The translations under genes were made by a program, and so were the position numbers. A DNA stretch of 38,166 bases from Clostridia bacterium. GTDB lineage: Bacteria > Bacillota > Clostridia > Saccharofermentanales > Saccharofermentanaceae. Location of the stretch: the NCBI GenBank assembly GCA_024403755.1, contig JAKSRF010000010.1, positions 1 through 38,166 of the forward strand, given 5' to 3'. The notes under the pieces were generated by a model. That model was given only the letters and a program-made list of their open reading frames with translations. It searched no databases and was not told the DNA's origin. Every line of letters begins with the position of its first letter. Position 1 is the first letter of the stretch. Shown here in pieces: positions 24,322 through 33,491 of the stretch.

Positions 24322-25050
24322 ATGGGTCAGAAGGTTAATCCACATGGCTTAAGAGTAGGTGTTATCAAGGATTGGGATGCACGTTGGTATGCTGATAAGA
24401 AGCAGTTCAGCGATTTCCTTGCAGAAGATAAGATGATTCGTAACTTCGTTATGAAAACTCTTGATACTATTATTAAGGAAAACAGCAAGAATTCAAAGAA
24501 GCCTATTGATGAGAGCCGCAAGAATGTTGCAGGTATTTCAACAATCGAGATTGAGCGTAAGGGCAATGAAGAGACAAGAGTTATTCTTAACGTTGCTAAG
24601 CCGGGTCTTGTTATTGGTACAAAGGGTGCTACTACAGAGGCACTCAAGAGCGCATTGACAAAGAAGTTCAAGAAGAATTTCTTCGTAGATGTAAGAGAGA
24701 TTAAGAATATTGATTCAAATGCAACTTTAGTTGCAGAGAACATTGCCAGCCAGTTAGAGGCACGTGTAAGCTTCAGAAGAGCAATGAAGAAGGCTATGTC
24801 TAATGCTATGAGACAGGATATTCTCGGTATTAAGACAACTTGTTCAGGTCGTCTCGGCGGTGCCGAGATTGCTCGTTCAGAGTCATACCATGAGGGTACA
24901 ATTCCTCTTCAGACACTTCGTGCTGACATCGATTATGGTTTCGCTGAGGCAGATACAACTTACGGAATCATCGGTGTAAAGGTTTGGATTTACAAGGGTG
25001 AGGTTCTTCCTGCAAAGAAGGTTAAAACTGTGGAAGGAGGCGAGCAGTAA
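24322..25050 (+). CDS. rpsC: 30S ribosomal protein S3
   Basis: 242 residues, about 20-25 longer than usual. It guides mRNA at the entry site. [20 protein letters not shown] opens the protein, and the KH-domain GxxG lies in [16 protein letters not shown]. An insertion of about 18-20 residues (near [19 protein letters not shown]) lies between the IRNFVMKTL helix and the KH strand GISTIEIER. The last nucleotide of its stop is shared with the rplP start codon. Confidence 0.98.
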   Translation: MGQKVNPHGLRVGVIKDWDARWYADKKQFSDFLAEDKMIRNFVMKTLDTIIKENSKNSKKPIDESRKNVAGISTIEIERKGNEETRVILNVAKPGLVIGTKGATTEALKSALTKKFKKNFFVDVREIKNIDSNATLVAENIASQLEARVSFRRAMKKAMSNAMRQDILGIKTTCSGRLGGAEIARSESYHEGTIPLQTLRADIDYGFAEADTTYGIIGVKVWIYKGEVLPAKKVKTVEGGEQ

Positions 25051-25469
25051 TGTTACTTCCTAAGAGAGTTAAGTATAGAAAGCAGCACCGTGGTCGTATG
25101 CACGGTAAGGCATTACGCGGTAACAAGGTTACTTATGGTGATTTCGGTCTTATGGCTATGGATCCTTGCTGGATTAAGTCAAATCAGATTGAGGCTGCAC
25201 GTATCGCAATTAACAGATATGTAAAAAGAGGCGGTAAGGTTTGGATTAAAATCTTCCCTGATAAGCCAATAACAGCTAAGCCGGCTGAGACTCGAATGGG
25301 TTCCGGTAAGGGTTCAGTTGAGTACTGGGTAGCAGTTGTTAAGCCGGGTCGTGTATTGTTCGAGATCGGCGGTGTAACTGAGGAGCAGGCTCGTGAGGCA
25401 TTAAGACTCGCTGGTAATAAGCTCCCATGTAAGACAAAGATTGTAGCAAAAGAACAGGAGGCTAACTAA
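25050..25469 (+). CDS. rplP: 50S ribosomal protein L16
   Basis: 139 residues, standard. It organises the A-site region of 23S r[23 protein letters not shown] and [20 protein letters not shown] are conserved. The start overlaps the rpsC stop by 1 nt; the ribosome site GGAGG is inside rpsC. Confidence 0.99.
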   Translation: MLLPKRVKYRKQHRGRMHGKALRGNKVTYGDFGLMAMDPCWIKSNQIEAARIAINRYVKRGGKVWIKIFPDKPITAKPAETRMGSGKGSVEYWVAVVKPGRVLFEIGGVTEEQAREALRLAGNKLPCKTKIVAKEQEAN

Positions 25470-25470
25470 T

Positions 25471-25668
25471 ATGAAGATTGATGATATTCGTAAGATGTCT
25501 GCAGAAGAGCTTCAGAAAGAATTAGTTGCTCTTAAGGAAGAGTTATTTAAGCTTCGTTTCCAGAATGCTACAAATCAGCTCGAGAATCCTAAGCAGATTG
25601 AGTCTGTAAAAAAGGATATTGCTCGTGTTAAGACAATAATCCGTGAGCGCGAGCTCAAAGCAAATTAA
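25471..25668 (+). CDS. rpmC: 50S ribosomal protein L29
   Basis: 65 residues of helical hairpin, standard. It lies near the tunnel exit with L23. [20 protein letters not shown] and the [16 protein letters not shown] end are typical. One nucleotide separates it from rplP; AGGAGG lies within rplP. Confidence 0.98.
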   Translation: MKIDDIRKMSAEELQKELVALKEELFKLRFQNATNQLENPKQIESVKKDIARVKTIIRERELKAN

Positions 25669-25682
25669 GGAGGGAAACTTAA

Positions 25683-25937
25683 ATGGATCGTAACCTCAGA
25701 AAGAGTAGAGTAGGTATTGTTACATCTGATAAGATGGATAAGACAATCGTTGTTTCTGTAGAAGAGCATGTTAAGCACCCTCTTTACGGAAAAATCATGA
25801 AGAGAACTTATAAGCTTAAGGCACAGGATGATGAGAATCAGTGTGGTGTAGGTGATAAGGTTTTGGTTATGGAAACTCGTCCTATTTCCAAGGATAAGCG
25901 TTGGAGATTGGTTGAGATCATTGAGAAGGCTAAATAA
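25683..25937 (+). CDS. rpsQ: 30S ribosomal protein S17
   Basis: 84 residues, standard. A primary 16S rRNA-binding protein with an OB fold. [39 protein letters not shown] and [17 protein letters not shown] are conserved. AGGAGGG precedes the ATG. Confidence 0.99.
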   Translation: MDRNLRKSRVGIVTSDKMDKTIVVSVEEHVKHPLYGKIMKRTYKLKAQDDENQCGVGDKVLVMETRPISKDKRWRLVEIIEKAK

Positions 25938-25963
25938 TGCAAGGCTAAAGGAGGAATAATCAG

Positions 25964-26332
25964 ATGATTCAGGTTGAATCCAGACTTAGAGCTGCCGACA
26001 ACACAGGTGCTAAGGAGCTTGCCTGCATTAAGGTACTCGGTGGTTCATGGCGTAAGTACGCTAATATTGGTGACGTAATCGTTTGCTCTGTTAAGACTGC
26101 TGCTCCTGGCGGTATGGTTAAGAAGGGCGATGTTGTAAGAGCAGTTGTTGTTCGTACAAAGAGAGGCGTCAGAAGAGCTGATGGTTCTTACATCAAGTTT
26201 GATGAGAACGCAGCAGTAATCATTAAGGAAGATAAGAACCCACGTGGAACTCGTATCTTTGGACCAATCGCCAGAGAGCTCAGAGATAAGGATTATATGA
26301 AAATTCTTTCTCTCGCTCCAGAAGTTCTTTAA
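25964..26332 (+). CDS. rplN: 50S ribosomal protein L14
   Basis: 122 residues, standard. It forms bridges to the 30S and binds the silencing factor Rsf[21 protein letters not shown] and [20 protein letters not shown] are conserved. First gene of the classical spc segment, here continuous with the S10 segment. Confidence 0.99.
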   Translation: MIQVESRLRAADNTGAKELACIKVLGGSWRKYANIGDVIVCSVKTAAPGGMVKKGDVVRAVVVRTKRGVRRADGSYIKFDENAAVIIKEDKNPRGTRIFGPIARELRDKDYMKILSLAPEVL

Positions 26333-26347
26333 GGGAGGGCATAAGAT

Positions 26348-26698
26348 ATGGCTAACAAGATTCACGTAAAGAAAGACGACAACGTTGTTGTTATTTCCGG
26401 TAAGGATAAGGGCAGCAAGGGTAAGGTTATCAAGACCAATCCTGAGAACGGTCGTGTTTTTGTTGAGGGTGTTAACATGACAAAGAAGCACTTAAAGGCT
26501 AAGAACCAGACTGCACCAAGCGGTATTGTTGATCGTGAAGGTTCAATCGATGCTTCTAACGTTATGCTTATCTGCCCAAAGTGCGGTAAGGCAACAAGAG
26601 TTGCATACAAGGTAAATGAGGATGGCTCAAAGAATCGTGTTTGTAAGAAGTGCGGTGAAGTCATCGATACAGTAAAGAAAGCTAGCAAGGGGGAGTAA
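26348..26698 (+). CDS. rplX: 50S ribosomal protein L24
   Basis: 116 residues. An assembly-initiating 50S protein with an N-terminal KOW motif (VVISGKDKGSKGKVIKTNPE). The C-terminal half has two cysteine pairs, CPKCGKATRV and CKKCGEVID, a zinc-ribbon form found in many bacteria. It ends 4 nt before rplE. Confidence 0.98.
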   Translation: MANKIHVKKDDNVVVISGKDKGSKGKVIKTNPENGRVFVEGVNMTKKHLKAKNQTAPSGIVDREGSIDASNVMLICPKCGKATRVAYKVNEDGSKNRVCKKCGEVIDTVKKASKGE

Positions 26699-26702
26699 TT
26701 AG

Positions 26703-27242
26703 ATGTCTAGATTAAAAGAAAAATACACATCTGAAGTTGCACCAGCTATGATGGAGACTTTTAAGTATAAGTCAGTTATGGAAATCCCTAAGATTGAGAA
26801 GATCGTTCTCAACATGGGTGTTGGTGAGGTTAAAGACAATCCTAAGGCTCTTGATAACGCTATGCGTGATATGGGTATCATTGCAGGTCAGAAGCCAATT
26901 GCTACTACAGCTTCAAAATCAGTTGCTGCATTTAAGTTAAGAGACGGAATGAAGATTGGTTGTAAGGTTACACTTCGTGATGAGAATATGTACAACTTCC
27001 TTGATAAGTTGATCAGCATTTCTCTTCCACGTGTTCGTGACTTCCGTGGTATCAATCCTAACTCATTCGATGGTCATGGTAACTATGCTATGGGTATTAA
27101 GGAGCAGCTTATGTTCCCTGAAATCGATTATGATAAAATCGACAAAATTCGTGGTATGGATATCATTATTGTTACAACGGCTAAGAACGATGAGCAGGCT
27201 TTCGAGCTTCTTAAGTTAATCGGAATGCCGTTCCGTAAGTGA
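26703..27242 (+). CDS. rplE: 50S ribosomal protein L5
   Basis: 179 residues, standard. It binds 5S rRNA and contacts the P-site tRNA. Conserved stretches include [40 protein letters not shown] and [20 protein letters not shown]. The ribosome site GGGGGAG overlaps the end of rplX. Confidence 0.99.
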   Translation: MSRLKEKYTSEVAPAMMETFKYKSVMEIPKIEKIVLNMGVGEVKDNPKALDNAMRDMGIIAGQKPIATTASKSVAAFKLRDGMKIGCKVTLRDENMYNFLDKLISISLPRVRDFRGINPNSFDGHGNYAMGIKEQLMFPEIDYDKIDKIRGMDIIIVTTAKNDEQAFELLKLIGMPFRK

Positions 27243-27259
27243 TTAGGAGGATATTTAAT

Positions 27260-27445
27260 ATGGCAAAGAAGTCAATGATTCTTAAGGCACAGAAAACTCC
27301 GAAATTCTCAACACAGCAGCATAATCGTTGTAAGCTTTGCGGTCGTCCGCATTCTTACATGCGTAAGTATGGTATTTGCCGTCTTTGCTTCCGTGATTTG
27401 GCATATAAGGGTCAGATCCCAGGCGTTAAGAAAGCAAGCTGGTAA
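27260..27445 (+). CDS. rpsN: 30S ribosomal protein S14, zinc-binding type
   Basis: 61 residues, the short four-cysteine S14 (type Z). Zinc ligands are in [13 protein letters not shown] and CRLCFRD. The start is the ATG at 27260, after TTAGGAGG; an in-frame ATG at 27239 overlapping the rplE stop would lie ahead of this site and is rejected. No zinc-free paralogue is in the window. Confidence 0.98.
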   Translation: MAKKSMILKAQKTPKFSTQQHNRCKLCGRPHSYMRKYGICRLCFRDLAYKGQIPGVKKASW

Positions 27446-27471
27446 CAGTCAGATTTAAGGAGGAAAGAATA

Positions 27472-27867
27472 ATGCAGATTACAGATGCAATTGCAGATAT
27501 GCTTACAAGAATTCGTAATGCCGGAACTGCCGGACATCCGACAGTAATGGTTCCTGCTTCTAACTTAAAGAAGGCTATTGCTCAGATTTTGTTAGATGAG
27601 GGTTATATTACTCGTTTTGAGTGCTTTGAGGACAATAAGCAGGGCATGATGAAGATCACTTTGAAGTATGCCGGTAAGAAGTCAGTTATCTCTGGTATTA
27701 AGAGAATTTCTAAGCCGGGTCTTCGTACATATGCTGATAAGGAAAACCTTCCATATGTATTAGGCGGTCTCGGTATTGCTATCATTTCAACATCTAAGGG
27801 CGTTATGACTGATAAAAAGGCACGTCAGCTTGGTGTTGGCGGCGAGGTTCTCGCATACGTTTGGTAA
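27472..27867 (+). CDS. rpsH: 30S ribosomal protein S8
   Basis: 131 residues, standard. A primary 16S binder and, in E. coli, the repressor of the spc operon through a site near rpl[21 protein letters not shown], and [20 protein letters not shown] near the C-terminus, are conserved. A hairpin and candidate promoter follow in the rpsH-rplF spacer. Confidence 0.99.
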   Translation: MQITDAIADMLTRIRNAGTAGHPTVMVPASNLKKAIAQILLDEGYITRFECFEDNKQGMMKITLKYAGKKSVISGIKRISKPGLRTYADKENLPYVLGGLGIAIISTSKGVMTDKKARQLGVGGEVLAYVW

Positions 27868-27943
27868 TTATTATAATTTAGGTTATAATAAATAAGTTGT
27901 TTACTCTGAAACGCGTGAACGGAACGACATATTCCGTTTACGC
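27861..27943 (+). promoter_or_regulatory. Internal promoter and hairpin before rplF
   Basis: TTGGTA (27861-27866, overlapping the rpsH end), 17-nt spacer, TATAAT (27884-27889). Downstream lies a 12-bp stem GCGTGAACGGAA / TTCCGTTTACGC with one G-T pair (27913-27943) and no T-run. It would sit in the new 5' leader, possibly as a regulatory or stabilising structure. Confidence 0.55.
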
Positions 27944-27972
27944 TTAATCTAAAGAGCAGGAGGATAAAAATT

Positions 27973-28515
27973 ATGTCAAGAATTGGTAGAATGCCGATTA
28001 CAATTCCTGCGGGCGTTGATGTTAAGCTTGACGGTCAGCACATCACAGTTAAGGGACCTAAGGGTACTCTTGAGATGGATGCACACAGCCGCATGACAGT
28101 TAAAATCGACGGTTCCGTAATTACAGTTGAGAGACCGTCTGACGAGAAGTCAGACAGAGCTTTGCATGGTCTCACACGTTCACTTATCAACAACATGGTT
28201 GTTGGTGTATCTGAGGGATTCAAGAAGAATCTTGAGATTAACGGTGTAGGTTACAAAGCTACAAAGCAGGGCAAGAAGGTTGTATTCAACCTTGGTTACT
28301 CACATCCGATTGAGCTCGAAGAGCCAGCCGGTATTACTATTGATGTTCCGGCTCAGAACCAGGTTATTGTCAGCGGTGCTGATAAGCAGTTGGTTGGTGA
28401 GACAGCAGCAAAGATTCGTTCATTCAGACTTCCTGATCCATATAAGGGTAAGGGTATCAAGTATGATACTGAGCACCTTATTATCAAGGAAGGTAAGACT
28501 GGCGCTAAGAAGTAA
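27973..28515 (+). CDS. rplF: 50S ribosomal protein L6
   Basis: 180 residues, standard. It stabilises the sarcin-ricin loop region. [20 protein letters not shown] and the C-terminal [19 protein letters not shown] are conserved. AGGAGG precedes the ATG. First gene after the candidate internal promoter. Confidence 0.99.
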   Translation: MSRIGRMPITIPAGVDVKLDGQHITVKGPKGTLEMDAHSRMTVKIDGSVITVERPSDEKSDRALHGLTRSLINNMVVGVSEGFKKNLEINGVGYKATKQGKKVVFNLGYSHPIELEEPAGITIDVPAQNQVIVSGADKQLVGETAAKIRSFRLPDPYKGKGIKYDTEHLIIKEGKTGAKK

Positions 28516-28531
28516 TAGGGGGTGAGTTTGA

Positions 28532-28900
28532 ATGATTAACAAGATTAACAAAAAAGAGATCCGCGAGAGAAAGCATCTTCGCGTACGTAAAAAGATTTCA
28601 GGAACCCCTGAGTGCCCACGTCTTTGTGTGTTCAGAAGTAACGCTAACATTTATGCTCAAATCGTTGACGATGTTAACGGTAACACACTTGTAAGTGCTT
28701 CTTCACTTGATAAGGATGTTAAGGCTTCAGTAAATGTTGGAAGCAACATTGAAGCAGCTAAGGCAGTTGGTAAGTTGGTAGCTGAGCGTGCAAGCGCTGC
28801 AGGTATCAGCGAAGTAGTATTCGATCGTGGCGGATATGTTTACCACGGTAGAGTAGCAGCATTGGCAGAGGCAGCTCGTGAAGCTGGACTCTCATTCTAA
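28532..28900 (+). CDS. rplR: 50S ribosomal protein L18
   Basis: 122 residues, standard. Binds 5S rRNA with L5. [20 protein letters not shown] and [20 protein letters not shown] are conserved. The ribosome site is AGGGGGTGAG. Confidence 0.99.
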   Translation: MINKINKKEIRERKHLRVRKKISGTPECPRLCVFRSNANIYAQIVDDVNGNTLVSASSLDKDVKASVNVGSNIEAAKAVGKLVAERASAAGISEVVFDRGGYVYHGRVAALAEAAREAGLSF

Positions 28901-28917
28901 TCAGGAGGAAATAGTAT

Positions 28918-29412
28918 ATGGGTTTTGATCCAAACAGTGTTGAATTAAAAGAAAATGTTATCCATATCGGACGTGTTTCCAAGACGGTTAAAGGTGGTAG
29001 AAATTTCCGCTTTGCTGCTCTCGTAATCGTAGGTGATGAGAACGGCCACATCGGTAAGGGTATTGGTAAAGCTGCCGAGGTACCTGACGCTATACGTAAG
29101 GGTGTTGAGGAAGCTAAGAAGAACATCATTGAGATACCGGTTATTAACGGTACACTTCCACATGAAGTTATCGGTGAGTTCGGTGCAGGTAGGGTTCTTA
29201 TGAAGCCTGCTGCAAGCGGTACCGGTATCATCGCAGGTGGTCCTGTTCGTGCCGTATGTGAGCTTGCAGGTATTACAGATATCCGTACAAAGTCACTTGG
29301 TACAAATAACCCTAATAACATGGTTAACGCAACAATGGAAGGTCTTAAGAGCTTGAAGTCAATCGAAGAGGTTGCTCGCTTGAGAGGCAAGTCTGTTGAA
29401 GAAATTAAGTAA
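28918..29412 (+). CDS. rpsE: 30S ribosomal protein S5
   Basis: 164 residues, standard. It helps shape the decoding site and mRNA entry. [40 protein letters not shown] and [20 protein letters not shown] are conserved. GGAGGAAAT precedes the ATG. Confidence 0.99.
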   Translation: MGFDPNSVELKENVIHIGRVSKTVKGGRNFRFAALVIVGDENGHIGKGIGKAAEVPDAIRKGVEEAKKNIIEIPVINGTLPHEVIGEFGAGRVLMKPAASGTGIIAGGPVRAVCELAGITDIRTKSLGTNNPNNMVNATMEGLKSLKSIEEVARLRGKSVEEIK

Positions 29413-29425
29413 GGAGACTCTTGAA

Positions 29426-29605
29426 ATGGCAAATTTAAAGATTACGCTCATCAAGAGCACAAATAAGGCACAGGCTAAGCAGAAAGCTACAGTAGAAGCT
29501 TTAGGCCTTCGTAAGATTGGTCAGTCTGTAATTAAGGCTGATAACGAAGCTATGCGTGGTATGGTTAAGACAGTATCACATCTCGTAGCTTGTGAAGAAG
29601 TTTAA
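29426..29605 (+). CDS. rpmD: 50S ribosomal protein L30
   Basis: 59 residues, standard. MANLKITLIKSTNKAQAKQK and ALGLRKIGQSVIKADNEAMR are typical. The start is ATG 29426, after AAGGAG; an in-frame ATG at 29396 would lie within rpsE and lacks a ribosome site. Confidence 0.97.
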   Translation: MANLKITLIKSTNKAQAKQKATVEALGLRKIGQSVIKADNEAMRGMVKTVSHLVACEEV

Positions 29606-29621
29606 TGGGAGGTACTAGACT

Positions 29622-30065
29622 ATGAAGCTCAATGAAATGACTTCCAGCGGAAACAATAAGGCTTTCCGTAAGGGCCGCGGTGCCGGATCAGGTAATGGTA
29701 AGACAGCAGGTCGTGGACATAAGGGTCAGAACGCTCGTTCAGGCGGCGGAGTTCGCCCGGGCTTCGAAGGTGGTCAGATGCCACTTTACAGAAGATTGCC
29801 TAAGAGAGGCTTCAACAACAAGAGATTTGCTCCTTGTTATGTTGAGATTAATGTATCCGATCTTGAGAAGTTCGATAACGGTGCTGAGATTTCAGCAGAG
29901 ATTCTCAAGGATGCCGGCATTATCTCTTTAGGTAAGGTTAACGATGGTATTAAAATCCTCGGTAACGGTGATCTTACAAAGAAACTCTCAGTAAAGGCTG
30001 CTAAGTTTACAGCTTCTGCTAAAGAGAAAATCGAGAAGGCTGGTGGCACGGCTGAGGAGGTATAA
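29622..30065 (+). CDS. rplO: 50S ribosomal protein L15
   Basis: 147 residues, standard. A late-assembly 50S protein. The Gly/Arg-rich N-terminal extension ([20 protein letters not shown]) and [20 protein letters not shown] are conserved. It ends 2 nt before secY, whose ribosome site GAGGAGG lies inside rplO. Confidence 0.99.
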   Translation: MKLNEMTSSGNNKAFRKGRGAGSGNGKTAGRGHKGQNARSGGGVRPGFEGGQMPLYRRLPKRGFNNKRFAPCYVEINVSDLEKFDNGAEISAEILKDAGIISLGKVNDGIKILGNGDLTKKLSVKAAKFTASAKEKIEKAGGTAEEV

Positions 30066-30067
30066 TC

Positions 30068-31411
30068 ATGAAGGGTATGTTCGACTCCTTGATTAATGCA
30101 ATACGTATGCCGGAACTCAGAAAAAAGATGTTATTTACTCTTTTTATTCTGGCTGTGTATACAATAGGCAAGTGCATACCTGTTCCTGGTCTGGACAGAG
30201 AAGTATTTACTTCTCTTTACCAGCAGTGGGGACAGTTTGGTGGCTTGTTGGATATGGTATCAGGTGGTGGACTCGCTCAGGCAACAATATTTGCTTTAGG
30301 TGTTACTCCTTATATCAATGCTTCCATTATTATTCAGCTTTTAACAGTTGTAATTCCGGCTCTTGAGACTTTGGCCAAAGAGGGACAGTCAGGTCGTAAG
30401 AAGATGAATAAGATAACAAGATGTACAGCAATGGGTCTTGCTATTCTTCAGTCAATTCTTTTGTGCCGTGCAGTAAAATCTGCTATGATTCCTTCACTTC
30501 CTTCATGGATTAATGCTATTTTGATCGTTGTATCATTTACAGTAGGTACATGTTTGGTTGTTTGGCTCGGTGAGAGAATTAATGAGAAGGGTATCGGAAA
30601 CGGTGTGTCACTCATCATTTTCGCAGGTATAGTATCCAGAACCCCTGATATGCTTAAGGAAATGTTTGCAAAGGCTCAGGATGTTGACGGTTCTATAGCT
30701 AATCCTATTCTCGGTAAGATATGCGGTATTGGTTTGTTTATTCTTTGTCTTGCTGTTGCAATCGGAATCATTGTATTCGTTCTTTGGGTTCAGAATGCAG
30801 AGAGACGTATTCAGGTACAGTATTCAAAGAAGACTGTCGGCAGAAAGCTTTACGGCGGACAGTCATCATACATTCCGATAAAGGTAAATCAGTCCGGTGT
30901 TATGCCTGTCATCTTTGCAATGTCACTTCTTTCATTGCCTTCAATGATTTTGAATACATTCTTTGCTGACAGCACAGGTAAATTTGCTACATGGATGCGT
31001 GGTTTCCAGCCAAATGCAACCGGTGATACAGCAATAAGCAGCGTAGTAGTTTACTACATTGTTTACTTCCTGCTTATCATTGGATTTACATTCTTCTATT
31101 CTGTTATTCAGTTTAATCCTATTGAGATTTCTAATAACATTCAGAAGAACGGTGGCTTTATTAACGGTATCAGACCTGGTAAGCCGACCACTAATTTCAT
31201 CCAGAGAACAGCAATGCGCCTTAACTGGGCAGATGCAACATTCCTCTGTCTTGTATGTCTCGTTCCTACTTTGGTAATGATGTTTACAGGACTTAACGGA
31301 GTTTGGTTTGTAGGTACATCAGTACTCATTCTTACAGGTGTAGCAAATGACCTTCTTGTTCAACTCGAAAGTCAGCTTGTTACAAGAAATTACAAGGGCT
31401 TCCTTGATTAA
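30068..31411 (+). CDS. secY: Preprotein translocase subunit SecY
   Basis: 447 residues. The channel of the Sec translocon, with ten predicted membrane helices. TM1 and the plug region are in KKMLFTLFILAVYTIGKCIP and GGLLDMVSGGG; GVTPYINASIIIQLL follows. The cytosolic loop residues QNAERRIQVQYSKK, and KNGGFINGIRPGKPT before the last helices, are conserved. Closely follows rplO and is the last gene before a strong terminator. Confidence 0.99.
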   Translation: MKGMFDSLINAIRMPELRKKMLFTLFILAVYTIGKCIPVPGLDREVFTSLYQQWGQFGGLLDMVSGGGLAQATIFALGVTPYINASIIIQLLTVVIPALETLAKEGQSGRKKMNKITRCTAMGLAILQSILLCRAVKSAMIPSLPSWINAILIVVSFTVGTCLVVWLGERINEKGIGNGVSLIIFAGIVSRTPDMLKEMFAKAQDVDGSIANPILGKICGIGLFILCLAVAIGIIVFVLWVQNAERRIQVQYSKKTVGRKLYGGQSSYIPIKVNQSGVMPVIFAMSLLSLPSMILNTFFADSTGKFATWMRGFQPNATGDTAISSVVVYYIVYFLLIIGFTFFYSVIQFNPIEISNNIQKNGGFINGIRPGKPTTNFIQRTAMRLNWADATFLCLVCLVPTLVMMFTGLNGVWFVGTSVLILTGVANDLLVQLESQLVTRNYKGFLD

Positions 31412-31431
31412 TTTCAAATTAAGTGTTTTAT

Positions 31432-31463
31432 AGGGTTGTTCCGATGGGGCAACCCTTTTTTTA
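31432..31463 (+). terminator. Terminator after secY
   Basis: 7-bp stem AGGGTTG / CAACCCT around an 11-nt loop, then seven T. It separates the S10-spc unit from adk-map-infA. Confidence 0.88.
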
Positions 31464-31509
31464 TTTTCGAAAAGTATAATTAGCAGATTAAAAAACAAAA
31501 AAGTATGAT

Positions 31510-31537
31510 TTGTAAAATCTGTAAAAAGAGTTATAAT
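31510..31537 (+). promoter_or_regulatory. adk promoter
   Basis: TTGTAA (31510-31515), 16-nt spacer, TATAAT (31532-31537). Start expected about 30 nt before the adk ATG. Confidence 0.65.
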
Positions 31538-31574
31538 ACCTGAGTATTAATATGTTTAATCAGAGGTGAATAAT

Positions 31575-32231
31575 ATGAAATTAATAATTTTGGGTGCTCC
31601 GGGTTCAGGAAAAGGTACATCTGCAACTGTTTTGAGAGAAGAGTATAATCTCGCACATATTTCAACAGGTGATATTTTCAGAGCTAACATTAAAGGAAAT
31701 ACCCCTCTTGGTATCGAAGCCAAGTCATATATAGATAAGGGACTCTTGGTTCCTGACAGTCTCACAATTTCAATGGTTGAAGACAGACTCAGCCAGGACG
31801 ACTGTAAAGCAGGCTATATCCTTGACGGATTCCCTAGAACGATTGCGCAGGCAGAGGCTCTTGACGAGATGCTAGCAAAGCAGAATACAAAAATCGATGC
31901 CGTATTGTCAATCGTAGTTGATGATGAAGAAATTAAGAACAGAGTAGCAGGCAGACGTGTTTGTGAGAAATGCGGTGCAAGTTATAATGTCGTATTTAAG
32001 CCAACCAAGGTTGAAGGAGTTTGTGATTTGTGCGGTGGTGTTGTATATCAGCGTGAGGATGATAAGCCTGAGACAGTTGAGGCAAGATTAAAGACATACT
32101 ACAAGAATACACAGCCTTTAATTGATTTCTATAACAAAAAGGGAATTATTGTTGAGGGTGATAACAATAAGAATCCTGAGGTTTGCATAGAGCAGATCAA
32201 AGAGGGTCTGAAGGCAAAAGGATTAGTTTAA
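31575..32231 (+). CDS. adk: Adenylate kinase
   Basis: 218 residues. Converts ATP + AMP to 2 ADP. P-loop LGAPGSGKGT (6-15) and ISTGDIFR are typical. The LID domain keeps four cysteines (CEKCGASYNVVFKP and CDLCG), the zinc-binding form of Gram-positive bacteria. The start is ATG 31575, 8 nt after AGAGGTG; an in-frame GTG at 31566 is within that ribosome site. It shares an operon with map and infA. Confidence 0.98.
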   Translation: MKLIILGAPGSGKGTSATVLREEYNLAHISTGDIFRANIKGNTPLGIEAKSYIDKGLLVPDSLTISMVEDRLSQDDCKAGYILDGFPRTIAQAEALDEMLAKQNTKIDAVLSIVVDDEEIKNRVAGRRVCEKCGASYNVVFKPTKVEGVCDLCGGVVYQREDDKPETVEARLKTYYKNTQPLIDFYNKKGIIVEGDNNKNPEVCIEQIKEGLKAKGLV

Positions 32232-32242
32232 GGTAATATTCT

Positions 32243-32995
32243 ATGATAGAGTTACTGAGTAAAGAAGAAATAGAGAAGATGAAGGCGGCAGGTCGTCTTA
32301 CACACAAGGTTTTGGTTGAAGTCGAGAAAGCTGTCAGACCCGGTGTTACAACTAAAGAACTGGATCAAATAGCGTATGACATAATTGTAGGCGCAGGAGG
32401 CAGACCTTCATGCCTTAATTATGGTAATCCGCCTTTCCCGGCGACAATTTGTGCTTCGATTAACGATGAAGTAGTTCACGGTATTCCTTCGAGCGACCGA
32501 GTTTTGAAAAACGGAGACATAATTACTGTTGATGTTGTTGCGGAACTTGACGGATATAACGGAGATGCTGCAAGAACTTTTTGTGTAGGTGATGTAGACG
32601 AGGATACACGACTTCTGATAAAGAGAACCGAAGAAGCTTTTTTTAAGGGATTTGAACAATGCAAAATCGGCAACAGAATCGGTGATATCAGTCATGCCGT
32701 ACAGGAGTATGCCGAAAGCTTCGGTTACGGAGTTGTCAGAGTGTTGACCGGTCACGGTATCGGTCGTGAGATGCATCAGGATCCTGATGTTCCGAATTTC
32801 GGAAAACCGGGAAGAGGAGCAAGAATCAAAGAAGGCATGGCGTTCTGTGTTGAACCTATGATTAACAGAGGAACATATAACGTAGAGTTGCTTGATGATG
32901 AATGGACAATAGTAACTGCGGACGGTAAGCCTTCCGCACACTATGAGAATACAATAGTAATGACAGCAGACGGTCCTATTATGACAACCATTTAA
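32243..32995 (+). CDS. map: Methionine aminopeptidase, type I
   Basis: 250 residues. Removes initiator methionine from nascent proteins. The metal ligands of the pita-bread fold are visible: Asp residues in [19 protein letters not shown], His in [11 protein letters not shown], Glu in FCVEPMI and in HYENTIVM. No N-terminal zinc-finger extension. It follows adk by 11 nt and precedes infA by 11 nt. Confidence 0.98.
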   Translation: MIELLSKEEIEKMKAAGRLTHKVLVEVEKAVRPGVTTKELDQIAYDIIVGAGGRPSCLNYGNPPFPATICASINDEVVHGIPSSDRVLKNGDIITVDVVAELDGYNGDAARTFCVGDVDEDTRLLIKRTEEAFFKGFEQCKIGNRIGDISHAVQEYAESFGYGVVRVLTGHGIGREMHQDPDVPNFGKPGRGARIKEGMAFCVEPMINRGTYNVELLDDEWTIVTADGKPSAHYENTIVMTADGPIMTTI

Positions 32996-33006
32996 GGAGG
33001 AAAACA

Positions 33007-33228
33007 ATGGCAAAAGAAGACGTTATTGAAGTAGAGGGTATTGTTAAGGAAGCATTACCGAGTGCAACATTTAAGGTAGAACTTGATAATGGCCATATAG
33101 TATTGGCGCATATTTCAGGTAAGCTTCGTCAGAACTACATCAAGATTCTTCCGGGTGACAAGGTAACAATGGAGATTTCTCCGTATGACCTCAGCAGAGG
33201 AAGAATTACATGGAGAGCAAAAAACTGA
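33007..33228 (+). CDS. infA: Translation initiation factor IF-1
   Basis: 73 residues, one S1-type OB fold, standard. [40 protein letters not shown] and [13 protein letters not shown] are typical. AAGGAGG precedes the ATG. Unusually, a strong terminator follows rather than rpmJ-rpsM-rpsK. Confidence 0.98.
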   Translation: MAKEDVIEVEGIVKEALPSATFKVELDNGHIVLAHISGKLRQNYIKILPGDKVTMEISPYDLSRGRITWRAKN

Positions 33229-33237
33229 ATTAAAGCA

Positions 33238-33279
33238 TGACTGTCTCAAAATGAAATATTTTGAGACAGTCATTTTTTT
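33238..33279 (+). terminator. Terminator after infA
   Basis: Perfect 15-bp stem TGACTGTCTCAAAAT / ATTTTGAGACAGTCA with a 5-nt loop, then seven T. Confidence 0.97.
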
Positions 33280-33379
33280 GATGATTCAATCATGAAATCG
33301 GCAAATGATAATCATTACGAAATATATATAAGTTTTTTTGCCAAGAATAATAATTTTCGAAGATAAAAGAAATATTAAT

Positions 33380-33442
33380 GTGAACATTTCACCTTAGACG
33401 TGATATAATATAATGTATTTTGCGAGGGATGGTAACCATTCC
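33380..33442 (+). promoter_or_regulatory. nifJ promoter with overlapping palindrome and leader hairpin
   Basis: TGAACA (33381-33386), 17-nt spacer, TATAAT (33404-33409) with extended TG at 33401. The dyad GTGAA-CAT-TTCAC (33380-33392) covers the -35. Downstream is a 7-bp hairpin GGGATGG-TAA-CCATTCC (33426-33442) near the RNA 5' end, which could stabilise the message. Dyad halves resemble a Rex site but the spacing differs by 1 nt. Confidence 0.6.
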
Positions 33443-33491
33443 GAATGCATTTAAAGTATTTTAATAAAATTTATATAAAGGAGAGACATGT

